Below are positions 53,488 to 63,931 of a stretch of DNA of 64,000 nt, in pieces. The position numbers and the translations under genes were made by a program. How positions within the stretch are numbered: position 1 is the first letter of the stretch; every line of letters begins with the position of its first letter. The DNA is from Mycobacterium sp. 1245805.9. GTDB taxonomy: Bacteria > Actinomycetota > Actinomycetes > Mycobacteriales > Mycobacteriaceae. The notes under the pieces are model-generated. The model searched no databases. It saw nothing but the letters and a program-made list of their open reading frames with translations, and was not told the origin of the DNA. The stretch lies in the NCBI RefSeq assembly GCF_001672915.1, contig NZ_LZKR01000156.1, positions 62,001 through 126,000 on the forward strand, read 5' to 3'.

Positions 53488-54220
53488 TCACGCGGCGCAT
53501 GGTCATCGCGTACCGGAAGCTCGACGACAGGTGGGTGTTGACCGTTACCTGGGCGACCTCGCCGTCGGAGGTCTTGTAGGTGCGCCGCATCTGCAGCGCC
53601 GCAGTGCCCGCCGCGGCCCCGAGGCCGTCGGCCAGCTCGGGGGACAACAGCACCGCGGCGATCTCCTGGCGCAGCTCGGCAATGCTCACCCCGAACAGGT
53701 CCTCGATCAGCGGAAAGATCGGGCCGGTGTGGCGTTGCAGCAACCGGCCGACTGCGGCGAAATCGCGGTTGATGTAGTACTCCGTTCGGCACAGGGGCAC
53801 CGACGCGCCGTCGGCCCGACGGTAGCCGCGCACGGACAGCCACTGCGTGCCGGCCGGCAGCCCGGTCCGGGCGGCGAGTTCGTCGTCGATCTGCACCATC
53901 TCGTTGGACTCGATGTTCAGCTGCGCGCCGGACGCGAACGCGAGCAGGTCGTCGATCGACATCGTGTCCTGCGCATAGGAACTGGTCGCCGGCCGCGGAA
54001 CCACCCGGGTGCCCGCGCGCGGCCGCGACGCGACCAGGTTGTCCTCGCGCAACCGGCGCAGCGCTTCGCGCACGGTGTAGCGGCTGACCGCGAATCGCTC
54101 GCACAATTGGTGCTCGGTGGGCAGCTGCGAACCCACCGGGTACACGCCGTCGACGATCTCCTTGCGCAGCGTGCGCGCGATCTGCAGGTAGCGGTGCTCG
54201 GTCGAGATCGCTTGGGACAT
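53480..54220 (-). CDS. GntR/HutC-family regulator of the divergent cluster
   Basis: A 246-aa GntR regulator with an N-terminal winged helix (QLCERFAVSRYTVREALRRL) and a UTRA effector domain (about residues 90-240: SRPRAGTRVV linker, then DELAARTGLPAGTQWL). HutC-type proteins bind a small acid or sugar-like inducer. ATG 54220 overlaps the NHL gene stop by 1 nt. It likely binds the GT-N4-AC boxes in the divergent region at 55.9 kb and controls both arms. Confidence 0.93.
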   Translation of the reverse strand: MSQAISTEHRYLQIARTLRKEIVDGVYPVGSQLPTEHQLCERFAVSRYTVREALRRLREDNLVASRPRAGTRVVPRPATSSYAQDTMSIDDLLAFASGAQLNIESNEMVQIDDELAARTGLPAGTQWLSVRGYRRADGASVPLCRTEYYINRDFAAVGRLLQRHTGPIFPLIEDLFGVSIAELRQEIAAVLLSPELADGLGAAAGTAALQMRRTYKTSDGEVAQVTVNTHLSSSFRYAMTMRRVND

Positions 54221-55842
54221 CAGCGGCCGTCCCGCGATCGGCGCAACGCCAGCACACTGCCGTCCCCGTCGGCCGAGACGTACAACATCCCGTCGGCCGC
54301 GGCGGCGATGCCGGCGAAGGGGCCCTGCGGGCCGGAAAACGGCGGCATGCCCTTCAGCGGCTTGGGCGCCACGCCCGGCGGGGGGCCGACCGGCAGCCCC
54401 GACGCGACGGTCTGCCGAACCTTGGTAGTCATGTCGAACGCGACCACTTCCTTGGCGCCGGCGTCGACGATGTAGAGCACACCCTCGTGCACGCAAATGC
54501 CCTGCGGGCGTTGCAGATCGGCGACGACCGTGTCGGTCGTCGATCCGCCTACCCGGACCACCCGCCCCGCGCCGGCCTCCGCGACCAGGCACGCCCCGTC
54601 GACGCCGGCCGCGACGCCGACTGGCTCGCGCAGGCCGGCGGCCAGGACGTCGACGCCACCCGAGCGAACCGACAGCACCCGCCCGGTGCCCAACTCGACG
54701 ACCACGATCCCGCCCGGGGTCACCGCGACGCCGTAGAGCTGGTCGAAACCGTCTGCCAGCACCTCGGTTTCGCTCGCCGCCGGCCGGTAGCGGCCGACCT
54801 GTCCGCCCGAGGTGGTGACGACGAACTCGCCGGGCCCGCTCGAGACGACGCCGCGCAGGAATCCGGGATAGCCCGGGCTGAACAACATCCCGACGGTCTG
54901 CAACGACCCGTCGGGCATGACGGCATAGAAGTACGTGCCGTCGGCGACGTAGAGCCGCCCGTCGGGGCCCACGGTGAGATCCAGCGGCCAGTTCAGCCCG
55001 CCGGGCAGCACGGTTCGCGCTGCACCCTCGGGTGATATCTCGGTGATCTCGCCGGTGAAATTGGACGCCAGCACCCGATCGCCGACCACGGTGCAGTTGT
55101 CCAGCCCCGGGCTCAGCTGGGCCAGCAGCCGCCGCTCGCCGCTGCGCGGGTCGATGCGCAGCACCTGCCCGCTGGCCACCTGGGTCGAGACGATGTGGCC
55201 CTGCGGGTCGAACTTGACCGAGTCGGGCACACCGAGATCGCGCGCGACGCATTGCGGTTCGCCGCCGTCGGGATGCACGCGCCAGATCTCGTTGGCGCCC
55301 ATCACCGGGAAATAGAGCAACCCGTCCGGGCCGACCTCCATCGCGTTCGGGGAGGGCACCCCGTCCAGCAGCACCCGCGGCGGCCCGCCGTTCAGGTCCA
55401 GCTCCAAGAGCCGCCCACCCTCGCGGCATTCGCCGATGAACAACCGGTCGCCATGAAAGGTGATGCCGTTGGCCGACGGAACGTCGTCGCGCAGCACCCG
55501 GGTCCGGCCGGCGGTGTCGCGCACGCTGACCCGCCCGTCCATCACCTCGGTCGCGTAGAGGTTGCCGCGCGCGTCGAACGCGACGTCGTCGGGGGCCACG
55601 ATGTCGCCCCCCTTGGGGCTGAATGTCTCCAGCTCGCCGGTGCGGGGATCCAGCGCGCTGATCTGGCTGCCGGTCACCTGCGCGATGTACACGCGCCCGT
55701 CCGGGCCGGTGCGCAGGCCGTTGGCGCCGAACAGGCGGCTGGGAGCGGTGACCCGCTCGAGTCGCCAGCCATCCGCCACTTCGATCGACTGCGGTGCCGC
55801 ATACCGGGATGGCTGCGTTGCAACGCCTCGTATAGCGGCCAT
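54220..55842 (-). CDS. NHL/SMP-30-type beta-propeller protein, possible lactonase
   Basis: A 540-aa protein made of repeated NHL/SMP-30 beta-propeller blades, for example GLRTGPDGRVYIAQVTG, AMEVGPDGLLYFPVMG and DLTVGPDGRLYVADGT. At about 12 blades' worth of repeats it is roughly twice the size of a single propeller, suggesting two propellers. No signal peptide is visible, so it is probably cytosolic. SMP-30-like enzymes are metal-dependent lactonases, and the neighbouring Baeyer-Villiger enzyme would make a lactone or ester. ATG 55842 was chosen; the frame extends to 55890. Confidence 0.82.
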   Translation of the reverse strand: MAAIRGVATQPSRYAAPQSIEVADGWRLERVTAPSRLFGANGLRTGPDGRVYIAQVTGSQISALDPRTGELETFSPKGGDIVAPDDVAFDARGNLYATEVMDGRVSVRDTAGRTRVLRDDVPSANGITFHGDRLFIGECREGGRLLELDLNGGPPRVLLDGVPSPNAMEVGPDGLLYFPVMGANEIWRVHPDGGEPQCVARDLGVPDSVKFDPQGHIVSTQVASGQVLRIDPRSGERRLLAQLSPGLDNCTVVGDRVLASNFTGEITEISPEGAARTVLPGGLNWPLDLTVGPDGRLYVADGTYFYAVMPDGSLQTVGMLFSPGYPGFLRGVVSSGPGEFVVTTSGGQVGRYRPAASETEVLADGFDQLYGVAVTPGGIVVVELGTGRVLSVRSGGVDVLAAGLREPVGVAAGVDGACLVAEAGAGRVVRVGGSTTDTVVADLQRPQGICVHEGVLYIVDAGAKEVVAFDMTTKVRQTVASGLPVGPPPGVAPKPLKGMPPFSGPQGPFAGIAAAADGMLYVSADGDGSVLALRRSRDGR

Positions 55843-55885
55843 GTCCTGCCGAGGTCCTTCCGTCAGCCGTTTTGAGCTGGACGCT

Positions 55886-56005
55886 ATCAACTCGTTCTAG
55901 TCCAGACAATAGCTTCCAATGCATCGTGTCTCGGCCTTGACAGCCCGCTTCGGCGATGGGAATAGTGTTCTCCAAAGGACAGAACGCTATGTCTTGTCCG
56001 GACAA
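55886..56005. promoter_or_regulatory. Divergent control region with GT-N4-AC boxes and a near-KstR site
   Basis: The 186-bp gap between the two arms holds GTCCAGAC (55900-55907) and the palindrome TTGTCCGGACAA (55994-56005); both contain GT-N4-AC, the core of GntR sites. ATCAACTCGTTCTA (55886-55899) fits the KstR consensus except for one outer base. Both near the respective start codons, they fit joint control of the two operons. Confidence 0.55.
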
Positions 56006-56028
56006 AGCGGCGCGGCAGATAGCAGGTC

Positions 56029-56877
56029 ATGGACGATCTTCTGGGGCTAGAGGGGCGCGTCGTCGTGGTTTCCGGTGCCGGCGGCGGCGGCATCGGCACG
56101 ACGGTCACCGCGATGGCCGCCCGGGCGGGGGCCACGGTGATCGCGGTGAGCCGGTCGAAGGAAAACCTCGACGAGCACGTCGCCCCGCTGGCACAGCAAG
56201 GCCTGGCGGTGGTGCCGGTGGCGGCCGACGCGTCGACCGACGAGGGCATCGCCGCGGTGATCGAGCGGGCGCGGCGCGCCGACGGCAGCCTCTACGGTCT
56301 GGTGAACGTCGCGGGCGGCGCCGAGCCGTCGACGTGGATGCCGTCGACGCGGGTGACGCGCGGCGACTGGCGCAAGATCTTCACCGACAACCTCGAAACG
56401 GCGTTCTTCATGAGCCAGGCGGTGGCGGCCGAACTCGTCGCACAGCAGCGGCCCGGGTCGATCGTGTCGATCTCGTCGATCAGCGGCATGAACACCGCGC
56501 CGTTTCACATCGCGTACGGGACCGCCAAGGCCGCGATCGCGGCCATGACCCGGACGATGGCGCTCGAGCTGGCGATGTCCGGGATCCGGGTGAATGCCGT
56601 CGCGCCCGGGGTCACCGAGACCGCGGCCTCACGCACCTACGTTGACGAGGACCCGGACCGGGATCGCCAAGCGATCGCGATGGGCCGGCGCGGGCGGCCC
56701 GAGGAGCAGGCGGGCGCCATCCTGTTCCTGCTCTCGGACCTGTCGAGCTACATCACCGGCCAGACGCTGCTGGTCGACGGCGGCCTCGACCTCAAATGGA
56801 GCCACCTCGGCGCCGACAACACCTCGTTGTTCCTCAAAGACGAATCCTTCCGCGCCGCGATCAGGAGGATGTTGTGA
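56029..56877 (+). CDS. Short-chain dehydrogenase/reductase, first gene of plus arm
   Basis: A 282-aa SDR with an altered glycine motif SGAGGGGIGT, catalytic Tyr163 and Lys167 (YGTAK), and Ser149/150. The C-terminal 30 residues (DLKWSHLGADNTS) extend beyond the usual VDGG end. It probably oxidises the alcohol made by the Rieske oxygenase. The stop overlaps the Rieske GTG by 4 nt. Confidence 0.92.
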   Translation: MDDLLGLEGRVVVVSGAGGGGIGTTVTAMAARAGATVIAVSRSKENLDEHVAPLAQQGLAVVPVAADASTDEGIAAVIERARRADGSLYGLVNVAGGAEPSTWMPSTRVTRGDWRKIFTDNLETAFFMSQAVAAELVAQQRPGSIVSISSISGMNTAPFHIAYGTAKAAIAAMTRTMALELAMSGIRVNAVAPGVTETAASRTYVDEDPDRDRQAIAMGRRGRPEEQAGAILFLLSDLSSYITGQTLLVDGGLDLKWSHLGADNTSLFLKDESFRAAIRRML

Positions 56878-58238
56878 CTGACACGGAAGTCCAAGCGACC
56901 GAAGAACTTTCGAAGCCGATGACGATCGGCGTCGAGGCCTACATCAGCGAGGACTACGCCCGCGCCGAGCGCGACAAGCTGTGGCGGAAGGTGTGGCAGC
57001 AGGTCGGCCGCGTCGAAGAGCTGCCCGAGGTGGGCAGCTACCTGACGCACGACATCCTCGACGACTCGATCATCGTGGTGCGCACCGGCGAGAACGAATT
57101 TCGCGCCCACCACAACGTCTGCATGCACCGCGGCCGCCGGCTGATCGACACGCCGCAGGGCGCGAAGAACGCCTGCGGCCGCGCCCGCAAGTCGTTCGTG
57201 TGCGGCTTCCACGGCTGGACCTACGGCCTGGACGGGGCGTGCACCCACATCCGCGAGCAACAGGACTGGCAGGACGCGCTGACGCCCGACAACACCCACC
57301 TTCGACCGGTCAAGGTCGACACCTGGGGCGGCTGGCTGTGGATCAACATGGACCCCGACTGCGAGTCGCTGGCCGACTACCTGTTTCCCGCCGCCAAGAT
57401 CCTCGACCCGTTCGGGCTGGAGAACATGCGCTTCAAGTGGCGCAAGTGGCTTTACTTCGACTGCAACTGGAAGGTCGCGTTGGAGGCCTTCAACGAGACC
57501 TACCACGTCTACACGACCCATCCGGAGTTCAACAAGTTCGGCGAATTCAAGGGGTGGGCCAAGGCGCAGGGCAGGCACAGCAACATCGGCTACGACGCCC
57601 CGGACGACCTCGCGGCGACCAAGTCCAAGATCCGACTCGGGACCGGCGCCGATCCCCGCGTGTCGACCGCGGAGATGCAGATCTACACGATGGAAGAAAC
57701 CAACACCTCCACCACCGAGACACTGGTGAACGCCGCCAAGCGGTTGGTCGACGAACTGCCCGAGGGCACCCCGCCCGACAAGGTCCTCGAGCACTGGCTG
57801 GCGTCCGCGCTCCGCGACGACGAGGCCCGCGGCGTGATCTGGCCGACGATCCCGCCCGACATCCTCGGGCAGGCCGGCACCGCGTGGCAGATCTTCCCGA
57901 ACTTCCAGATCGGTCAGGGCCTGACGGTTGCGCTGTGCTACGGCGCCCGGCCGGACCCCGGCTACAACCCCGACAAGTGCATCTTCGAGGTGTCGGTGTT
58001 CGAACTATTTCCGAAAGGCGAAGAGCCGCAAACGGAATGGGAATACACGCCGGTCGGTGACCCCCGGTGGCGCTCGGTATTGCCCCAGGACTTCTCCAAC
58101 ATGGCCGCCGTGCAGCGGGGCATGAAATCGCTTGGCTTCCCGGGCACCAAGCCCAACCCCTACCGCGAACGCAGCACCGTCAACCTCCACTATCAGCTGT
58201 CCAAGTACATGGGCACCGGCGAACCGCGGGAGCTTTGA
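56874..58238 (+). CDS. Rieske non-heme iron oxygenase, alpha subunit
   Basis: A 454-aa ring-hydroxylating oxygenase-type protein. Rieske ligands are Cys83/His85 (CMH) and Cys110/His113 (CGFH), with 24 residues between instead of about 17. The mononuclear iron motif is FNETYHVYTTH (His211, His216). It inserts oxygen with electrons from a reductase not seen in the window. No beta-subunit gene is present, so it is a homo-oligomeric, KshA/CntA-like arrangement. Substrate unknown. Confidence 0.92.
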   Translation: MTDTEVQATEELSKPMTIGVEAYISEDYARAERDKLWRKVWQQVGRVEELPEVGSYLTHDILDDSIIVVRTGENEFRAHHNVCMHRGRRLIDTPQGAKNACGRARKSFVCGFHGWTYGLDGACTHIREQQDWQDALTPDNTHLRPVKVDTWGGWLWINMDPDCESLADYLFPAAKILDPFGLENMRFKWRKWLYFDCNWKVALEAFNETYHVYTTHPEFNKFGEFKGWAKAQGRHSNIGYDAPDDLAATKSKIRLGTGADPRVSTAEMQIYTMEETNTSTTETLVNAAKRLVDELPEGTPPDKVLEHWLASALRDDEARGVIWPTIPPDILGQAGTAWQIFPNFQIGQGLTVALCYGARPDPGYNPDKCIFEVSVFELFPKGEEPQTEWEYTPVGDPRWRSVLPQDFSNMAAVQRGMKSLGFPGTKPNPYRERSTVNLHYQLSKYMGTGEPREL

Positions 58239-58242
58239 GATT

Positions 58243-60092
<1,850 letters not shown>

Positions 60093-60093
<1 letters not shown>

Positions 60094-61028
60094 TGGCTGA
60101 CTTGAATTTTCGGGACAGGGTGGCGATCGTCACCGGGGGCGGCCGTGGGCTCGGCCGCGCCTATGCCATGCTGCTGGCGTCGCGCGGGGCCAAGGTCGTC
60201 GTCAACGACCCGGGCGGCGGCCTCGACGGCGAGGGCAGCGACGTCGGTCCCGCCGAGCGCGTGGTCGGCGAGATCGATGCCGCCGGAGGGCAAGCCGTCG
60301 CGTGTACCGAGTCCGTCGCCACCCGCGAGGGCGGCGACGCGATCGTCCGGGCGGCGCTGGAACGCTACGGTCGCCTCGACATCCTGATTCACAACGCCGG
60401 CAACGTCCGGCCTGGCTCGCTGAAGGAGATGAGCTACGAAGACTTCGACGCCGTGCTCGACGTGCACCTGCGTGGCGCGTTCAACGTTGTGCGGCCGGCG
60501 TTTCCGGTGATGTGCGGGGCCGGCTACGGGCGCATCGTGCTGACGTCCTCGATCGGCGGCCTGTACGGAAACCACGGCGTGGCCAACTACGCGGCGGCGA
60601 AGGCCGGCGTGGTCGGGCTGTCGAACGTCGCCGCCCTCGAGGGCGCGGCGGAGGGCGTGACATGCAACGTGATCGTCCCGGCCGCGGTGACGAGGATGGC
60701 CGATGGCATCGACACCTCGGCCTACCCGCCGATGGGTCCCGAACTTGTCGCGCCTGTGGTGGCCTGGCTCGCCCACGAGACCTGTTCGGTGACCGGGGAG
60801 ATGTTCATCGCGCTGGCGGGCCGGGTGGCACGGGCAGTGATCGCCGAAAGCCCCGGCGTGCACCGGAAGTCGTGGATGGTCGAGGATGTCGGCGCGCATC
60901 TCGACGCGATCCGAAACGTCGAGGCGCCGCTGGTCTTTCCGGTCGTTCCCGACGGTCACGGCCGGCACATCCGCTACAGCTTCGAGCTCGCGCACCGTTC
61001 CAGCGAGCGGGGCGTGCTGCATGGCTAG
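60093..61028 (+). CDS. Short-chain dehydrogenase (17beta-HSD4-like)
   Basis: A 311-aa SDR of the peroxisomal multifunctional-enzyme type: TGGGRGLGRAYA at residues 14-25, NDPGGGLDG after the second strand, Ser152, Tyr166 and Lys170 (YAAAK). Relatives are (3R)-hydroxyacyl-CoA dehydrogenases acting on side chains. The ATG overlaps the BVMO stop by 1 nt and the next gene overlaps its end by 8 nt. Confidence 0.93.
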
Positions 61029-62193
61029 CCGGGCGGGCGCGGGACCGCTGGCGGGCGTGCGGGTGATCGACCTCACCGCGATGGTGATGGGACCGTACTG
61101 CACCCAGATCATGGCCGACCTGGGCGCCGACGTGATCAAAGTCGAACCGCCCCAGGGCGATAACACCCGCTACATCTCGGTAGGTCCCGCGCCGGGCATG
61201 AGCGGGGTGTTCGTCAACGTCAACCGCGGCAAGCGCAGCGTGGTGCTGGACCTGCGCACCGACGAGGGAACGCGGGCGCTGCGCGGCCTCGTCGAGACCG
61301 CGGACGTGTTCATTCACTCGATGCGCGCCAAGGCGATCGCCAAGCTGGGCTTCGCCTACGACGACGTCGCCGCGATCAACCCGGCGATCGTCTACACCAA
61401 CTGCTACGGGTACGGGCGGCGCGGACCCGAACGGGACCGGCCCGCCTACGACGACACCATCCAGGCCGAATGCGGCCTGCCCGCGGTGCAGCAGCAGCTG
61501 ACCGGCGAGGCCGACTACGTCGGCACCATCATGGCCGACAAGGTCGCCGGGCTGACCGCGCTGTACGCGACGACCATGGCGTTGTTCCACCGCGAGCGCA
61601 CCGGCGAGGGGCAGGAAGTCGAGGTCGCCATGTTCGAAACCATGGCCTCGTTCATGCTCGTCGAACACGCCAACGGCGCCCTGTTCGACCCTCCCCTGGG
61701 CCCGGCCGTCTATCCGCGCACGGTGGCGCCCAACCGCCGGCCCTACCGCACCAGCGACGGCCACATCGCCGCGCTGATCTACAACGACAAGCACTGGAAC
61801 GCGTTCGTCGATGCGGTGCGGCCGCCCTGGGCCGGCGAGCTGTATTCGACGCTGGAAGAGCGCGCACGCCAGATCGACACCGTGTACGGGTTGGTGGCCG
61901 AGACGATGAAACAGCGATCGACCCAGGAGTGGCTCGCGCTGTTCCGCGAGCTCGAGATACCGGCCGCGCCACTGAACACGCCGAGCGCGCTGTTCGACGA
62001 TCCGCACCTCAACGCCGTCGGCATGTTCCAGACCGTGGACACCCCGCACGGGCCGGTGCGGTTTCCCGGCGTACCCACCTGGTTCTCCCGGACACCCGGT
62101 CGCGTCGCGGGGCCGGCCCCGGAGCTCGGCGCCGACACCGACGAAGTGCTCGCCGAGATCGGCGCGGCCGTCCGCGACGGAAAGGAATACTGA
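61021..62193 (+). CDS. CaiB/BaiF family (type III) CoA-transferase
   Basis: A 390-aa CoA-transferase. The N-terminal fold motif is VRVIDLTAMVMGPYCTQIMADLGADVIK in pieces (DLTAMVMGPY and LGADVIKVEPP), and the catalytic Asp is Asp144 (PAYDDTIQA). It passes CoA between acids such as formate, oxalate or the pathway acid. Beside a ThDP lyase, it may recycle formyl-CoA or activate a 2-hydroxy acid. It belongs in the plus-arm operon. Confidence 0.93.
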   Translation: MASRAGAGPLAGVRVIDLTAMVMGPYCTQIMADLGADVIKVEPPQGDNTRYISVGPAPGMSGVFVNVNRGKRSVVLDLRTDEGTRALRGLVETADVFIHSMRAKAIAKLGFAYDDVAAINPAIVYTNCYGYGRRGPERDRPAYDDTIQAECGLPAVQQQLTGEADYVGTIMADKVAGLTALYATTMALFHRERTGEGQEVEVAMFETMASFMLVEHANGALFDPPLGPAVYPRTVAPNRRPYRTSDGHIAALIYNDKHWNAFVDAVRPPWAGELYSTLEERARQIDTVYGLVAETMKQRSTQEWLALFRELEIPAAPLNTPSALFDDPHLNAVGMFQTVDTPHGPVRFPGVPTWFSRTPGRVAGPAPELGADTDEVLAEIGAAVRDGKEY

Positions 62194-62195
62194 CC

Positions 62196-63914
62196 ATGGC
62201 TGTGCCCGTCTACCACCGCATCCTCGACCTGTTCGAGGTCGAGGGCGTGAAGACGCTGTTCGGCATCCCGGACCCGAACTTCGTGCACATGTTCACGGAG
62301 GCCGACGCCCGGGGGTGGTCCGTGGTCGCACCGCATCACGAACTGAGCGCGGGCTTCATGGCCGAGGCAGCGTCGCGGATGACCGGTAAGCCCGGCCTGT
62401 GCATCGGCACGCTCGGACCCGGCATGGCCAACATCGCCGGGGCGATCCAGTGCGCGAAGGTGGAGAACTCGCCGGTGATCTTCATCGGCGGCCAGCGCGC
62501 CCGCATCACCGAGCGCCGGGTCCGGCGCGGCCGCATCCAGTTCGTCCGGCAGGAACCGCTTTTCGCGCCGTCGGTCAAGTACAGCGCCTCGATCGAATAC
62601 GCCGACCAGACCGACGAAATCATTCACGAGGCGATCCGCCGGGCCATGTCGGGAACACCCGGGCCCGCCTACATCGAGTACCCGTCGCACGTCATCCTTT
62701 CCGAGCTCGACGTGCCGGATCCGCTGCCGCCCAACAGGTATCGGCTCGTCAACCAGACCGCGGGTGAGCGCGAGGTGACCGAAGCGGCGAAGTTGATCCG
62801 GGCAGCCGAGAGCCCGATCCTGTTGGTCGGCCACGGGGTGCACACCTCGCGCACCGGTGCGGCGGTCCGGGAGCTGGCCGACCTGATGGCCTGCCCGGTG
62901 ATCCAGACCTCCGGCGGCACGTCGTTCATCGACGGCCTCGAGGACCGCACCTTCGCGTACGGATTCTCGCCGGCGGCCGTCGAGGCGGTGGTGCAGTCCG
63001 ATCTGTGCGTCGCGCTCGGCACGGAGCTCGGCGAACCGAGCCACTATGGCCGGACCCGCCACTGGGCGCCGAACGACGCGAAACGCAAATGGGTTCTGGT
63101 CGAACAGGATCCGGTGGCTATCGGCGTCAATCGGCCCATCGACGTCCCCCTGGTCGGCGACCTTCGCGGGGTGGTGCCCCAGCTGGTGGACGCGCTCCGT
63201 GACACGCCGCGAAAGGCTTCGGCCGCTTCCAAAGCCGACCTCTCCCGCTGGATCAAGCAGGACGCGGCGGAGCTGGCGCAGCTCGCGGAGAACGCGCCCA
63301 CCGGCCGCACGCCGATCCACCCGGCGCGGTTCGTCGTCGAGGCCACTCGTGCGTTCCCGAAGGACGGCATCCTGGTCCGCGACGGCGGCGCGACCGTCAT
63401 CTTCGGTTGGACCTACTCCCAAGCCAAACCGCGCGACGTCATCTGGAACCAGAACTTCGGCCATCTCGGCACCGGCTTGCCGTACGCGATCGGGGCCTCG
63501 GTCGCCGAGGGCGGCAAGCGCCCGGTGATGCTGCTGACCAGCGATTCGGCGTTCCTGTTCCACATCGCCGAGCTGGAAACCGCGGCGCGGCAACGGCTTC
63601 CGCTGGTGTGCGTGGTGGGCGTCGACCACCAATGGGGCCTCGAGGTGGGCGTCTACAAGCGCACCTTCCCCCAGCCGTCACCCCAGCCCGGCGTGCACTG
63701 GAGCAAAGACGTTCGTCTGGACAAGGTCGCCGAGGGCTTCGGCTGCCACGGCGAGTACGTCGAGAAGGAGGACGAGATCGGTCCGGCGATCGAGCGGGCC
63801 TACGCTAGCGGCAAGGCGGCCGTGGTCCACGTCTGCATCGATCCGAAGGCCAATTCCGAGGAGATGCCCAAATACGACGAATTCCGCACCTGGTACGCAG
63901 AAGGCACCCAGTAG
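62196..63914 (+). CDS. ThDP-dependent enzyme (2-hydroxyacyl-CoA lyase/acetolactate synthase-like)
   Basis: A 572-aa ThDP enzyme. Cofactor-activating Glu49 is in HHELSAG. The usual GDG...NN motif is altered: TSDSAFLFH...VGVDHQW, so the second Asn is Asp and the first Gly is Ser, while the Mg-ligand Asp is kept. Domain order (PYR, central, PP) is normal. With the CoA-transferase it could cleave a 2-hydroxyacyl-CoA to formyl-CoA and an aldehyde that the next enzyme oxidises. Activity is inferred. Confidence 0.88.
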   Translation: MAVPVYHRILDLFEVEGVKTLFGIPDPNFVHMFTEADARGWSVVAPHHELSAGFMAEAASRMTGKPGLCIGTLGPGMANIAGAIQCAKVENSPVIFIGGQRARITERRVRRGRIQFVRQEPLFAPSVKYSASIEYADQTDEIIHEAIRRAMSGTPGPAYIEYPSHVILSELDVPDPLPPNRYRLVNQTAGEREVTEAAKLIRAAESPILLVGHGVHTSRTGAAVRELADLMACPVIQTSGGTSFIDGLEDRTFAYGFSPAAVEAVVQSDLCVALGTELGEPSHYGRTRHWAPNDAKRKWVLVEQDPVAIGVNRPIDVPLVGDLRGVVPQLVDALRDTPRKASAASKADLSRWIKQDAAELAQLAENAPTGRTPIHPARFVVEATRAFPKDGILVRDGGATVIFGWTYSQAKPRDVIWNQNFGHLGTGLPYAIGASVAEGGKRPVMLLTSDSAFLFHIAELETAARQRLPLVCVVGVDHQWGLEVGVYKRTFPQPSPQPGVHWSKDVRLDKVAEGFGCHGEYVEKEDEIGPAIERAYASGKAAVVHVCIDPKANSEEMPKYDEFRTWYAEGTQ

Positions 63915-63931
63915 GTAATAAGGAGTAGTCA

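Noticed and set aside
53480..56005. Reading the GntR gene as an 841-aa protein
   Set aside because: The extra part is a shadow frame of the NHL gene; the winged helix begins normally from ATG 54220.
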